DNA of 64,000 nucleotides from Arenicola marina (GCA_964019135.1 OZ025256.1:3369249-3433248); one strand, 5' to 3'; numbered from the stretch's first letter, positions 46,901 to 58,365 are shown. The notes: generated from the letters alone by a model not told the origin. Numbers and translations: made by a program.

Positions 46901-49900
46901 CATTGTAAGTGTTACCCGGTGTTAACGGACCTGGTCTATCGGGTCTTCTCCTCCCTTACGTCACATTGTAAATGTTACCCGGTGTTAACGGGCCTGGGCT
47001 ATCGGGTCTTCTCCTCCCTTACGTCACATTGTAAGTGTTACCCGGTGTTAACGGACCTGGTCTATCGGGTCTTCTCCTCCCTTACGTCACATTGTAAATG
47101 TTACCCGGTGTTAACGGGCCTGGGCTATCGGGTCTTCCCCTCCCTTACTTCACATTGTAAGTGTTACCCGGTGTTAACGGGCCTGGGCTATCGGGTCGTC
47201 CCCTGCCTTACGTCACATGGCAAGTGTTACCCGGTGTAAACGGGCCTGGGCTATCGGGTCTTCCCCTCCCTTACGCCACATTGTAAGTGTTACCCGGTGT
47301 TAACGGGCCTGGTCTATCGGGTATTCCCATCCCCTACGTCACACTGTAAATGTTACCCGGTGTTAACGGGCCTGGGCTATGGGGTCCTCTCCTGCCTTAC
47401 GCCACATTGTAAGTGTTACCCGGTGTTAACGGGCCTGGTCTATAGGGTCCTCCCCTGCCTTACGCCACATTGTAAGTGTTACCCGGTGTTAACGGGCCTG
47501 GGCTATGGGGTCTTCCCCTCCCTTACGCCACATTGTAAGTGTTACCCGGTGTTAACGGCCCTGGTCTATGGGGTCCTCCCCAGCCTTACGTCACATTGTA
47601 AGTGTTACCCGGTGTTAACGGGCCTGGTCTATGGGGTCCTCTCCTGCCTTACGCCACATTGTAAGTGTTACCCGGTGTTAACGGGCCTGGGCTATCGGGT
47701 CTTCCCCTCCCTTACGCCACATTGTAAGTGTTACCCGGTGTTAACGGCCCTGGTCTATGGGGTCCTCCCCAGCCTTACGTCACATTGTAAGTGTTACCCG
47801 GTGTTAACGGGCCTGGTCTATGGGGTCCTCTCCTGCCTTACGCCACATTGTAAGTGTTACCCGGTGTTAACGGGCCTGGGCTATCGGGTCTTCCCCTCCC
47901 TTACGCCACATTGTAAGTGTTACCCGGTGTTAACGGGCCTGGTCTATGGGATCCTCCCCTCCCTTACGTCACACTGTAAGTGTTACCCGGTGTTAACGGG
48001 CCTGGGCTATCGGACCTTCCCCTCCCTTACGCCACATTGTTAGTGTTACCCGGTGTTAACGGGCCTGGGCTATGGGGTCCTCCCCTCCCTTACGTCACAT
48101 TGTAAGTGTTACCCGGTGTTAACGGGCCTGGTCTATGGGATCCTCCCCTCCCTTACGTCACACTGTAAGTGTTACCCGGTGTTAACGGGCCTGGTCTATG
48201 GGATCCTCCCCTCCCTTACGTCACACTGTAAGTGTTACCCGGTGTTAACGGGCCTGGGCTATCGGGTCTTCCCCCCCTTACGCCACATTGTTAGTGTTAC
48301 CCGGTGTTAACGGGCCTGGGCTATCGGACCTTCCCCTCCCTTACGCCACATTGTTAGTGTTACCCGGTGTTAACGGGCCTGGGCTATCGGGTCTTCCCCC
48401 CCCTTACGCCACATTGTAAGTGTTACCCGGTGTTAACGGGCCTGGTCTATCGGGTCCTCCCCTCCCTTACGTCACATTGTAAGTGTTACCCGGTGTTAAC
48501 GGACCTGGGCTATCGGGTCCTCCCCTCCCTTACGTCACATTGTAAGTGTTACCCGGTGTTAACGGGCCTGGGCTATCGGGTCCTCCCCTCCCTTACGCCA
48601 CATTGTAAGTGTTACCCGGTGTTAACGGGCCTGGGCTATCGGGTCTTCCCCTCCCTTACGTCACATTGTAAGTGTTACCCGGTGTTAACGGGCCTGGTCT
48701 ATCGGGTCCTCCCCTCCCTTACGTCACATTGTAAGTGTTACCCGGTGTTAACGGACCTGGGCTATCGGGTCCTCCCCTCCCTTACGCCACATTGTAAGTG
48801 TTACCCGGTGTTAACGGGCCTGGTCAATGGGGTCCTCCCCTCCCTTACGTCACATTGTAAGTGTTACCCGGTGTTAACGGGCCTGGTCAATGGGGTCCTC
48901 CCCTCCCTTACGTCACATTGTAAGTGTTACCCGGTGTTAACGGGCCTGGTCTATGGGGTCCTCCCCTCCCTTACGCCACATTGTAAGTGTTACCCGGTGT
49001 TAACGGGCCTGGTCTATCGGGTCCTCCCCTCCCTTACGTCACATTGTAAGTGTTACCCGGTGTTAACGGGCCTGGGCTATCGGGTCCTCCCCTCCCCTAC
49101 GCCACATTGTAAGTGTTACCCGGTGTTAACGGGCCTGGGCTATCGGGTCCTCCCCTCCCCTACGCCACATTGTATGTGTTACCCGGTGTTAACGGGCCTG
49201 GTCTATGGGGTCCTCCCCTCCCCTACGCCACATTGTAAGTGTTACCCGGTGTTAACGGGCCTGGGCTATCGGGTCTTCCCCTCCCTTACGTCACATTGTA
49301 AGTGTTATCCGGTGTTAACGGGCCTGGTCTATAGGGTCCTCCCCAGCCTTACGTCACATTGTAAGTGTTATCCGGTGTTAACGGGCCTGGTCTATGGGAT
49401 CTTCTCCTCCCTTACGTTACATTGTAAGTGTTACCCGGTGTTAACGGGCCTGGTCTATGGGGTCCTCCCCTCCCCTACGCCACATTGTAAGTGTTACCCG
49501 GTGTTAACGGACCTGGTCAATGGGGTCCTCTCCTCCCTTACGTCACATTGTAAGTGTTACCCGGTGTTAACGGGCCTGGGCTATCGGGTCTTCCCCTCCC
49601 TCACGCCACATTGTAAGTGTTACCCGGTGTTAACGGGCCTGGTCTATGGGGTCCTCCCCTCCCCTACGCCACATTGTAAGTGTTACCCGGTGTTAACGGG
49701 CCTGGGCTATGGGGTCCTCCCCTCCCCTACGCCACATTGTAAGTGTTACCCGGTGTTAACGGGCCTGGTCTATGGGGTCCTCCCCTCCCTTACGCCACAT
49801 TGTAAGTGTTACCCGGTGTTAACGGGCCTGGGCTATCGGGTCTTCCTATGCCTTACGTCACATTGTAAGTGTTACCCGGTGTTAACGGGCCTGGTCAATG

Positions 49901-50945
49901 GGGTCCTCCTCTGCCTTACGTCACATGGCAAGTGTTACCCGGTGTTAACGGGCCTGCGCTATCGGGTCTTCCCCTCCCTTACGCCACATTGTAAGTGTTA
50001 CCCGGTGTTAACGGGCCTGGGCTATCGGGTCTTCCCCTCCCTTACGTCACATTGTAAGTGTTACCCGGTGTTAACGGGCCTGGTCTATGGGGTCCTCCCC
50101 TCCCCTACGCCACATTGTAAGTGTTACCCGGTGTTAACGGGCCTGGTCTATCGGGTCTTCCCCCCCTTACGTCACATTGTAAGTGTTACCCGGTGTTAAC
50201 GGGCCTGGTCAATGGGGTCCTCCTCTGCCTTACGCCACATTGTAAGTGTTACCCGGTGTTAACGGGCCTGGTCTATGGGGTCCTCCCCTCCCTTACGTCA
50301 CATTGTAAGTGTTACCCGGTGTTAACGGGCCTGGTCAATGGGGTCCTCCTCTGCCTTACGCCACATTGTAAGTGTTACCCGGTGTTAACGGGCCTGGTCT
50401 ATGGGGTCCTCTCCTCCCTTACGCCACATTGTAAGTGTTACCCGGTGTTAACGGGCCTGGTCTATGGGGTCCTCCCCTCCCTTACGTCACATTGTAAGTG
50501 TTACCCGGTGTTAACGGGCCTGGTCTATGGGGTCCTCTCCTCCCTTACGCCACATTGTAAGTGTTACCCGGTGTTAACGGGCCTGGTCTATCGGGTCTTC
50601 CCCCCCTTACGTCACATTGTAAGTGTTACCCGGTGTTAACGGGCCTGGGCTATGGGGTCCTCCTCTGCCTTACGTCACATTGTAAGTGTTGCCCGGTGTT
50701 AACGGGCCTGGGCTATCGGGTCTTCCCCTCCCTTACGCCACATTGTAAGTGTTACCCGGTGTTAACGGGCCTGGGCTATCGGGTCTTCCCCTCCCTTACG
50801 TCACATTGTAAGTGTTACCCGGTGTTAACGGACCTGGGCTATCGGGTCTTTCCCTCCCTTACGTCACATTGTAAGTGTTACCCGGTGTTAACGGGCCTGG
50901 GCTATCGGGTCTTCCCCTCCCTTCCCTCCCCTCCCCTCCCTTACG
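40940..50945. repeat. 63-bp satellite, about 159 copies, 10 kb
   Basis: The unit runs GGGCCTGG(G/T)CTATCGGGTC, TTCCCCTCCCTTACG(T/C)CAC, ATTGTAAGTGTTACCCGGTG, TTAAC. Variable sites are G/T in CTGGGCTAT/CTGGTCTAT, CGGG/GGGG/GGAA, and T/C in TTACGTCAC/TTACGCCAC. Units with the CCCCTCCC tract shortened to CCCCCC are 62 bp and shift the reading frame; that is why the open frames (up to 610 codons, all 21-residue repeats) break where they do. Local higher-order structure is visible: TGTAAATGTTACCC occurs at 252, 252 and 126-bp spacing (46466, 46718, 46970, 47096), and four successive GTGTAAACGGG units lie at about 46038-46180. TTACGTCA is the complement of TGACGTAA, a CRE-like bZIP site. Confidence 0.98.
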
Positions 50946-51234
50946 TCACCGGCGACAGACGCTGCTCCGCAAAGGAGCAGAAAGCGACTTGGTGCCTCGT
51001 TACGGCGGCCCCCTGACAGCCGTTGAGCGCGACAGACGTGTGCCTGACCCTCTTCCGTCAAGTCTAGCCCGTATGCCCCCACCCACCCCCCCCCCCTCAC
51101 CCTCGCTCAACTGGCGTCGATTCTTGCCGGCGTGCGCCCCCCCACCCCCATCGCATCTCCCAGACTCTCCTCTGTCATCAAGTCCGGTTTGATATTACGA
51201 AGGGCAGGGCCAGGCAAACCGAAATCATGACGCA
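50946..51234. other. satellite edge with a small hairpin
   Basis: CCTCCCCTCCC slippage ends the array. CTGCTCCGCAAAGGAGCAG (50960-50978) is a perfect 7-bp stem with a 5-base loop. C-rich tracts follow at 51075-51100. Confidence 0.6.
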
Positions 51235-52110
51235 AAGGGGGGTTGTTGGGGGGTGGAGGGGGGTATTGGGGGAGGGGAGGGGGAAAGGGGATGGGAAGGA
51301 TGGTAGTAGGGAAGGGGAGGAGAGGGGGTTGGGAAGGGGTGCGGATGGGATGAAGGAAGGGAGGGGCATAGAAGTGAGGGGGGGGGGGGAGTTTATCGTA
51401 TATAGGAGTTCATGTGTCACGTGACGGGTTTTTGAGACGAGTCGATATAATATCTGACGTTGATGTGACGGGAATGAGGCCTACCGGGGTGATGGGGGGC
51501 TAGCAATGGCGGGGTTGGGAGGAGGGACGGGGAAGGAAGAGAGGGGGGCAGGCAGGTGGCCTACCGGGGTGATGGGGGGCTAGCAATGGAGGGGGTGGGA
51601 TGAGGGCGGGGTGAGAACGGGGGAGGGGGGGGGGGGCGAGGGTGGAGGAGCAGGGAGCAGGCAGGAGGCCTACCGCGGCGATCGGGGGTTAGCAATGGAG
51701 GGGGCTGGTGGAGGGAGCAGTGAGGACGAGGGGTGAAGGGAGGCGGGAGAGGGAAGGTGGGAAGAGGGAGGAGGGGAGGGGGAGGCGATAGGGATAAGGG
51801 AGCAGGGAAGATGGAGCGGGGGCGGAAGGAGAAGGGGGGAGGAGGAGGAGTAAGGAGGGAGGAGGCATGAGGGGGGAGGGAGGGGGGAAGGAGAAGGAGG
51901 GAGGAGAGATGAGGAGGGAGGACAGAAAGGGTGGAGGGAACAGGGATCAGGGAACAGGGAACAGGGTACAGGGAGAGGGAGGAGGGTGGATGGCAGAGAG
52001 AGTTGGGGGAGGGGGGGGGGGCGGGGGGGATGGCGGAGGGAGAAGGGAAGAGGGAAAAGAACGGAGGGCCGAAGGTGTAGGGGACAAGGAGTAGGCAGGC
52101 GTTTCGCAGA
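51235..52110. repeat. G-rich tract with three copies of a GCCTACCGGGGTGATGG repeat
   Basis: GCCTACCGGGGTGATGGGGG followed by GCTAGCAATGG occurs at about 51480 and 51559, with a diverged copy at 51668. The rest is GGGAGG/GGAGAAG-type sequence. Minus-strand proline/serine-rich frames are compositional artefacts. Confidence 0.75.
51416..51425. promoter_or_regulatory. GTCACGTGAC palindrome
   Basis: This is a perfect 10-bp E-box palindrome of the type bound by MITF/TFE and USF factors, 17 bases after TATATAG. The same palindrome occurs at 52354-52363. Confidence 0.3.
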
Positions 52111-52337
52111 GGGGTTACCCAGACCCGGTACCAGTCAGGCACGAGGTCGTTCCCAGTACGGGGAATGCGCGCATGGTATCGGCAAACACAATTTCAACCT
52201 CACTCGGCGACCGTAGACAGAAGTGGGTGGGTGTGGAAGTGAAGGGTGTGGGTGCGAAGGCTGTGGGTGTGGGTGGGTCAGACGAAAGAAAAGGGAGGTG
52301 GGGGGGGGGGGGGAGGGGAGTCTCGTTCGGGCCCTCT

Positions 52338-52381
52338 GACGTGATCACGTCGGGTCACGTGACGATGCATAGACTTCCGGT
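52338..52381. promoter_or_regulatory. double palindrome plus ETS site cluster
   Basis: GACGTGATCACGTC (52338-52351) is a perfect 14-bp palindrome. GTCACGTGAC (52354-52363) is a second perfect palindrome, and ACTTCCGGT (52373-52381) is a strong ETS/GABP-type site. Three such sites within 44 bases look like a promoter or enhancer core. No exon downstream on either strand is convincing. Confidence 0.35.
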
Positions 52382-52749
52382 TTCTATTACGCAGGCTTCA
52401 AAAGAAATGATAAATGAAAGTATTTGCGCCCTCCGCGAATGTAGTAAAGTCGTGGCCGTGGTCGTGGTGGGTGGGTGGGGAGTGGGTTGATATGGGAGTA
52501 GGGGGGTAAAGGGAGAGAGGGAGGGAGGGAGGGCGGGAGAGGTCCTAATATAGGTGAACATTACCCGGAAAATGTTGATGTACATGTGACGTCGGGGAAT
52601 GAAAATATGCGATGTTGCTTCATAATGAAGGTATAAGTTAAAACCTCCTGCGTTCTGCTCACGTAGCTTCTCGTTAAGACGGGACTAGAGGATGGCAATG
52701 CGAGATGATGTTTCAGTGCAAGTCTCGTATGCCGTCCTAGAGGGATAAC
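52382..52749. other. no gene supported
   Basis: A G-rich patch at 52465-52540 sits in otherwise unique sequence. No exon or repeat is recognised. Confidence 0.35.
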
Positions 52750-52754
52750 CAGAG

Positions 52755-52856
52755 ACGAGAGTCGTTAATTGTAGCTCAGGGACACGAACTGCCCTCTCTC
52801 CCTCCCCTCCCCCACCCCACCTCCGGCGTCCTGGGTTCTATTCCCCGTAGCGACGC
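52755..52856 (+). other. tRNA-like sequence interrupted by a CT-rich tract
   Basis: TTGTAGCTCAGGGACACGAA resembles a box-A region and CTGGGTTCTATTCCCCG a box B. Between them is CCCTCTCTCCCTCCCC, longer than a normal tRNA arm. It may be a tRNA pseudogene or SINE head with a slipped interior. Confidence 0.35.
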
Positions 52857-54131
52857 CATGATTTTTACTTCGTCTTTCATATAACGTTACCCTCCAAATT
52901 CGCTATTTGGAGGAAGCCTCAATAACAACGCTAACAACCCATGTACTGACTAGCACCACACTTGGCATTTGGCCACACAACGGGCTCATCTACACGTTGA
53001 ACGAAACACCAGGGACTCCACACCATCGCCACAGTTACACTCACAAAGGATGCGAACAACCCCTGGTAAGTAGACAACCACCTTGCCCCCCCCCCCAACC
53101 CCCTAACAGAGGGACCCTATGGCTTGGGAATCCTACGTGCATTAAAGGTTTGTGAAAGAGCCTAAATAATTACCCACTGAATAACAAGAACCAAAGGGAG
53201 AGTTTCACCCTTTGTTATCAGACAAAACCGCTCGCGGGCCGCGTATTTACAAACCTGACCTGTTTCTTGTTGGTTTGTATTGTCTTTTTACACTCTGTAT
53301 TAATAAATACACGCTGGGGACGGAAAGGTTGCGTCTCCCAGGGGTAACATTCCTCCACCGTCTTGGAAATGGAATTGACAATAATGATGTTCCAGGCTAT
53401 GTGTGTGCGCTGGAAGGTAAAATTTGATCAAGAAATCGTCCGGGAGAATGAAATGACATTGGCCCATCTTCCATGTTAGAACCCGTGAATTGAGTTATTG
53501 TAATAACATCTAGGCGTGAGTAATACGTGAGATATGCTGAGACAATGGTTCGCCCTAACATAGAATTGAGAGAGACCAATGTCTAAAAATGCCATGTTCT
53601 GTGTGATATTCTGCATTTGACATGCATGCACATATTATTGCTGACACAACAGATCCTACGATCCATAACAAAAGGTGTATTCGAGCGTTATAAGCGTATA
53701 CATGATTACAAAGTCGGCGTCAGAACGGCCAAGACAATGAGCCTAGAACCATGACCCAAACTACGGATTAAAGAGTCTCTTGTACGAGACCCCTTAATTA
53801 TCATACCTGGCTTAGCTGTAGACAGCTGATTGGATTTATATACACGTAAAATCAATTTAAGGCGTTTGATGCAGGAATTTAATAGTTTGCAGGTACGAAA
53901 AATATATTTACATTGATAGGATCTATTGCTACTAATTTGAAGAGAGCGTTTTTGTCAGAGGATTCTGGATTCAACGTAGGGTAGATCGAACGAATTATGG
54001 AATAGTTCTGATCTAGGTGAAGGGAGACCCCCCCCCCGCCAAACCTCATTCCTGCTAGACTTTGCTGTCAAAATAACGAAACCTTTACTCATGGACTTGA
54101 TTTACGCTTCCCCGGTTTGAACCTCCATAAT
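52857..54131. other. no gene supported; unique sequence
   Basis: Mixed to AT-rich sequence with a poly-C run at 53083-53095. Small frames at 53212 and 53397 lack family features. Confidence 0.4.
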
Positions 54132-54556
54132 TAGGGAGTGCTCGATTTACCTGAAACCGACGGGAAACCGAAACTGTTTTTTGAAACCGGTTTCAACGGT
54201 TTGCCCACCTGGAGGCGAACGCATAGTTTCATTTGTTTACAGTTTCAGCATGTATTTTGGCAATGGCCATGTGCTTATGAATTGATGCCAGCATAAATAT
54301 GACGTCTGTTTCATTTTCTACCCGCGATTGGACTGTCCGTAAATAAATTCTTTTTCAATAAGGTTCTATTCATTACATTTATGATTAACTATGGTGTATG
54401 TGGTGATTGAACTGGCAGTTCCGCGGCACCGAAACCGTCAAACCAGCTCTCTCGACGGTTTCACGGTTTCGAGCAAACCGGTTTCGGTCCTTCTCCCCTT
54501 CGAACATTCAATTCGGCAAACCGGTTTGGGTTTCATGTAAATCGAACACGCCCATA
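54132..54556. mobile_element. MITE-like element with imperfect inverted ends
   Basis: The left end TAGGGAGTGCTCGATTTACC followed by TGAAACC matches the complement of the right end, TATGGGCGTGTTCGATTTAC followed by ATGAAACC. Inside both ends are AAACCGGTTT palindromes and CGAAACCG words in both orientations. The interior has no coding capacity. No certain target-site duplication is seen. Confidence 0.7.
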
Positions 54557-55784
54557 GAAGAGGTCCATAAAGCCAGCGATCCCTGTAAAGGCATCCAGGA
54601 CCGCATGGGATTCCACTACAAAATGCCTGAGCCTTTTCCACCGATAACCTGACACTACCCACTCCCCCTCCCCGCCCCTCCATCCATCCATCCCTCCACC
54701 TCCGCGCCAACCACACTAGTCGCTCCCCCCCCCCCCGGGATAGAGCCTCACACAGAGCGAAATGTGTCAGCGAGCCAGACTTTTATATCAATCCCTGCAG
54801 ACTGTAGGATTCCCCATGTAGCCCAGATCAATTAAATCGTCACCGGCGACAGCGTAACGCCGCGACCTGTTTAACAAAAAATCGTTTCGGTATTTAGGTC
54901 GCCGATACCAGTATATTGTCCTCGTCTGCTCATGGTGGCGACGGCAGTGAAATCAACAAATAAATCAGCGTTAGGGTGACAAGCAAGTCATCGGGGCATG
55001 GTCACTGGATATATATCGAAGGCATAGATAGGGGGTGGGGGCTTTTCACATGTTAAATGGTATAAATTTCGGCCCTAAAAGGAGAAGCAGGGGCCGGGGC
55101 CGGATCAGCCCCCCGCCCCCTTGGATCCGCCCCTGGGGGGGGGGGGTGGCCGGCGGGGCCATACATTCTGGCGGTCTGTGGAATGCCACAGGGTGGTGGG
55201 CAGGCGAGTCAGTCAGTCAGTGTGCATGGTTGCCACCTTGCAACAGACACTGGATGGGGACACCGGAACCATGGACCAATAGTCTGGCTTTTATTACATC
55301 CGCAAAAACTGCATTACGGCGGGGAGAGAGAAAAAAAAATTACATTAATAAAGAAAGTTTAGGACTAAAGAGAAAAGGTAGACACTCTCCGCTAGGTTTT
55401 ATTACGCAATTACATGGGGTTCTTTATTTCAACCATTGGGAGGGAATGTGTTCTGCCCCTCGCTGAATGCGTAATTCACTTTACGCCCGGAGAATCAACT
55501 CAGAAGAAAAGCAGCATGACCCGACGCCCCCCCCCCCCCCCCGCACCCTCCGCCCACCCACTCTCTCTCTATTCCCCGCCCCTCTTTACTCCTCGGCCCT
55601 CCACCCTCTCTACTCTCCTCCCCTCCCCTCCGCTCCCACCCTCTCGACTCTCCGCCCCTCCCCTTTCTACTATCCTCCCCTCTTCCAATCTACTCACGCC
55701 TCACCCCCCACTCCCATCAGCTCTACTCCCCGCCCCTCTACTCCCCTCCCCTTCTTCTCCACCCTCTCTATTTCCGCCCCTCCC
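54557..55784. other. no gene supported; contains paired transposon-like ends
   Basis: CAGGGGCCGGGGCCGGATCA and GGATCCGCCCCTG face each other within 55088-55135, like two transposon termini with almost nothing between. Poly-C runs occur at 54727-54737 and 55528-55542. The 143-codon frame at 55035-55466 crosses these ends and is not called. Confidence 0.4.
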
Positions 55785-56441
55785 TCCCTACCGTTCCCCC
55801 TCCCCCTCTTTACACCCCGCCCCTCCCCTCCCTACCGTTCCCCCTCCCCCTCTTTACACCCCGCCCCCTCCCCTCCCTACCGTTCCCCCCTCCCCCTCTT
55901 TACACCCCGCCCCTCCCCTCCCTACCGTTCCCCCTCCCCCTCTTTACACCCCGCCCCTCCCCTCCCTACCGTTCCCCCTCCCCCTCTTACACCCCGCCCC
56001 TCCCCTCCCTACCGTTCCCCCTCCCCCCTCTTTACACCCCGCCCCTCCCCTCCCTACCGTTCCCCTCCCCCCTCTTTACACCCCGCCCCTCCCCTCCCTA
56101 CCGTTCCCCCTCCCCCTCTTTACACCCCGCCCCTCCCCTCCCTACCGTTCCCCCTCCCCCCTCTTTACACCCCGCCCATCCCCTCCCTACCGTTTCCCCT
56201 CCCCCTCTTTACACCCCGCCCCTCCCCTCCCTACCGTCCCCCCCCCCTCTTTACACCCCCGCCCCTCCCATCCCTACCGTTCCCCCTCCCCCCTCTTTAC
56301 ACCCCGCCCTCCCCTACCTACCGTTCCCCCTCCCCCCTCTTTACACCCCGCCCCTCCCCTCCCTACCGTTCCCCTCCCCCCTCTTTACACCCCGCCCCTC
56401 CCCTCCCTACCGTTCCCCTCCCCCCTCTTTACACCCCGCCC
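55785..56441. repeat. 44-bp C-rich minisatellite running into a gap
   Basis: The unit contains TACCGTTCCCCCTCCCCCTC and TTTACACCCCGCCCCTCCCC; TTTACACC recurs every 43-46 bases, the differences being C-run slippage. About 15 copies are present before the N gap, so the true array is longer. Confidence 0.95.
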
Positions 56442-56641
56442 NNNNNNNNNNNNNNNNNNNNNNNNNNNNNNNNNNNNNNNNNNNNNNNNNNNNNNNNNNN
56501 NNNNNNNNNNNNNNNNNNNNNNNNNNNNNNNNNNNNNNNNNNNNNNNNNNNNNNNNNNNNNNNNNNNNNNNNNNNNNNNNNNNNNNNNNNNNNNNNNNNN
56601 NNNNNNNNNNNNNNNNNNNNNNNNNNNNNNNNNNNNNNNNN
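56442..56641. other. assembly gap of exactly 200 N
   Basis: The gap cuts the 44-bp array. Sequence resumes in unrelated unique sequence. Confidence 0.99.
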
Positions 56642-56733
56642 TGTATTCCTAGATAACTGACCGCATCCGAAGTGGACCCCTCGCCTTGCACACCTGTAGG
56701 TCATATGGCGACAATGGGAAGGGTCAAGTTACA

Positions 56734-57180
56734 GAGGAGCCATGTCTCCGGGAATAACTCTACTCTTTAACTGTGTATGTTATATCGCTACAAGATAGAG
56801 GAGCCATGTCTCCGGGAATAACTCCACTCTTTAACTGTGTATGTTATATCGCTACAAGATAGAGGAGCCATGTCTCCGAGAATAACTCTCTACTCGTTAA
56901 CTTTGTATGTTATATCGCTACAAGATAGAGGAGCCATGTCTCCGTGAATAACTCTACTCTTTAACTGTGTAGTGTTATATCGCTACAAGATAGAGGAGCC
57001 ATGTCTCCGAGAATAACTCTCTACTCGTTAACCTTGTACGTTATATCGCTACAAGATAGAGGAGCCATGTCTCCGAGAATAACTCTCTACTGCTTGCGAA
57101 GACGGACGCGGGATATTTATCTTGCACAAGCATAGAATTATCTGCCCATGTAGGTGGGAATCGAACCCCTGGTCGCTTGG
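56734..57180 (-). repeat. SINE-body-derived tandem array, six copies of 64-66 bp, ending in a SINE head
   Basis: GAGGAGCCATGTCTCCG starts units at 56734, 56798, 56862, 56928, 56993 and 57059. The word corresponds to the family-B SINE body (GGAGCCATGTCCCCG), followed by the same (A/G)TAAC..CTACTC. The last unit continues past the repeat into CTTGCGAAGACGGACGCGGG and, about 60 bases on, GGGAATCGAACCCC (box B on the minus strand), as in a normal SINE. Part of a SINE has been amplified in place. Confidence 0.82.
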
Positions 57181-57574
57181 ACATTGTTTATATGGGATTT
57201 TGATTGTAACTTATGTCGTACTTACTTAACTTACGAAGTTAATGTGACGTCCAACTCAGTTTGACGAAAAGTAATGTCCAGTAATTCCATCTATATATGG
57301 TCACCCGATCTTACACCCAAATGACCCTCCGATTCCAAGGCACCCTCCGAACCTACAGAACCGTACCTTCTCCCTCCGTGAACCCATTACCTGCCCCCCC
57401 CCACCCCCCTCTCCAAATAGAGGGGCCAGTTGTTCCACAAGATGCAGCCTCTCCCACATGTCCCACCCTGCCACCCTGCCCCCTCCCCTCCCCTCCTTCC
57501 TCGCTACGTTTCTAGTGGTGACGGATCACGACTGCTATAAATCCCATCTCAAGGCTGTCGGATTAACTGACCGA
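57181..57574. other. no gene supported
   Basis: Unique sequence with C-rich tracts at 57393-57410 and 57470-57500. Confidence 0.4.
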
Positions 57575-57885
57575 ATTGTCCTGGATACGATCCAGGGATA
57601 GAAGTTATCCAGGTAGACCCAGGGGGGTGGGAAGGAATGATCCAAATAGACCCAAGCGGTGGGCGGGGGGGGGGTGGCGAATGAGTCAGATGTATTCAGG
57701 GGGGGGAGGGGTCATCCACATAAACCCAGAGGAGGGTACGTAGGAATGATCCAGATAGATCCGGGGTTGGCAGGAATGACCAGGCATAAAATCGATTCGG
57801 TATGGGTAGGAATGACCCATATGAACCCCGTGGAGATAGATCCAGGGTTGGGAATGATTCAAATAGACCCGAGAGTTACATTATG
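57575..57885. repeat. decayed ATCCAGATAGACCC repeat
   Basis: AATGATCCAAATAGACCCAA, AATGATCCAGATAGATCC and GGGTTGG(C/G)AGGAATGA recur at irregular 25-60-base spacing. It is an old minisatellite with G-rich insertions (57661-57675). Confidence 0.75.
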
Positions 57886-58244
57886 ACCTTCAACCATGTG
57901 ATTAATGCCATAGGCACTATATCTCACTCTGTCTGTGTGAATGTGAAATTACACAGTATGTATTTTATCATATTTGAAAAGGCAAAACACGTCAGCGATG
58001 TCTGAATTTGATGACGTAGCGTGCAAGAAAGCCAGTTTTATACACGAAATGCACTAGTTTGGCAAACTGCAAACAATAAGTGTTTTCTTATGCGCTAAAA
58101 ACCTAAATACTGCATCGTTTTCATTCACACCATTTTGTCAGTGAAAATTCTTTAAAATTCTGCCAGAATCCAGGTAGCGTAGCGCGATGCTCTATGATAA
58201 TACAAGACGTTAGAATAACGCACACGACTACGAATGTAGGCGCA
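57886..58244. other. no gene or repeat recognised
   Basis: AT-rich unique sequence. Confidence 0.4.
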
Positions 58245-58365
58245 GGAGGTGGTGGAGAAGGATCCCGATGGATCCCGAAAAATCCCATTGGAGCCAGAAG
58301 GATCCCGAGTGATCCCGAAGGCTCCATGAGGATCACGGACGATCCAGGAGAATCTATTGGCGGAA
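58245..58365. repeat. GATCCCGA short repeat
   Basis: GGATCCCGATGGATCCCGAA, AGGATCCCGAGTGATCCCGA and related GATC-containing words recur at 12-18 bases. The remainder to 59092 has no gene I can support; 58890-58930 is C-rich. Confidence 0.75.

Noticed and set aside
40893..50199. Series of plus-strand frames up to 610 codons with a 21-residue repeat containing SHCKCYPVLTGL
   Set aside because: They follow the 63-bp satellite and break at every 62-bp unit. No splice signals, start context or non-repeat domain accompany them.
55414..56660. About 400-codon proline-rich frames crossing the N gap
   Set aside because: They result from a C-rich 44-bp repeat and run through 200 unknown bases.
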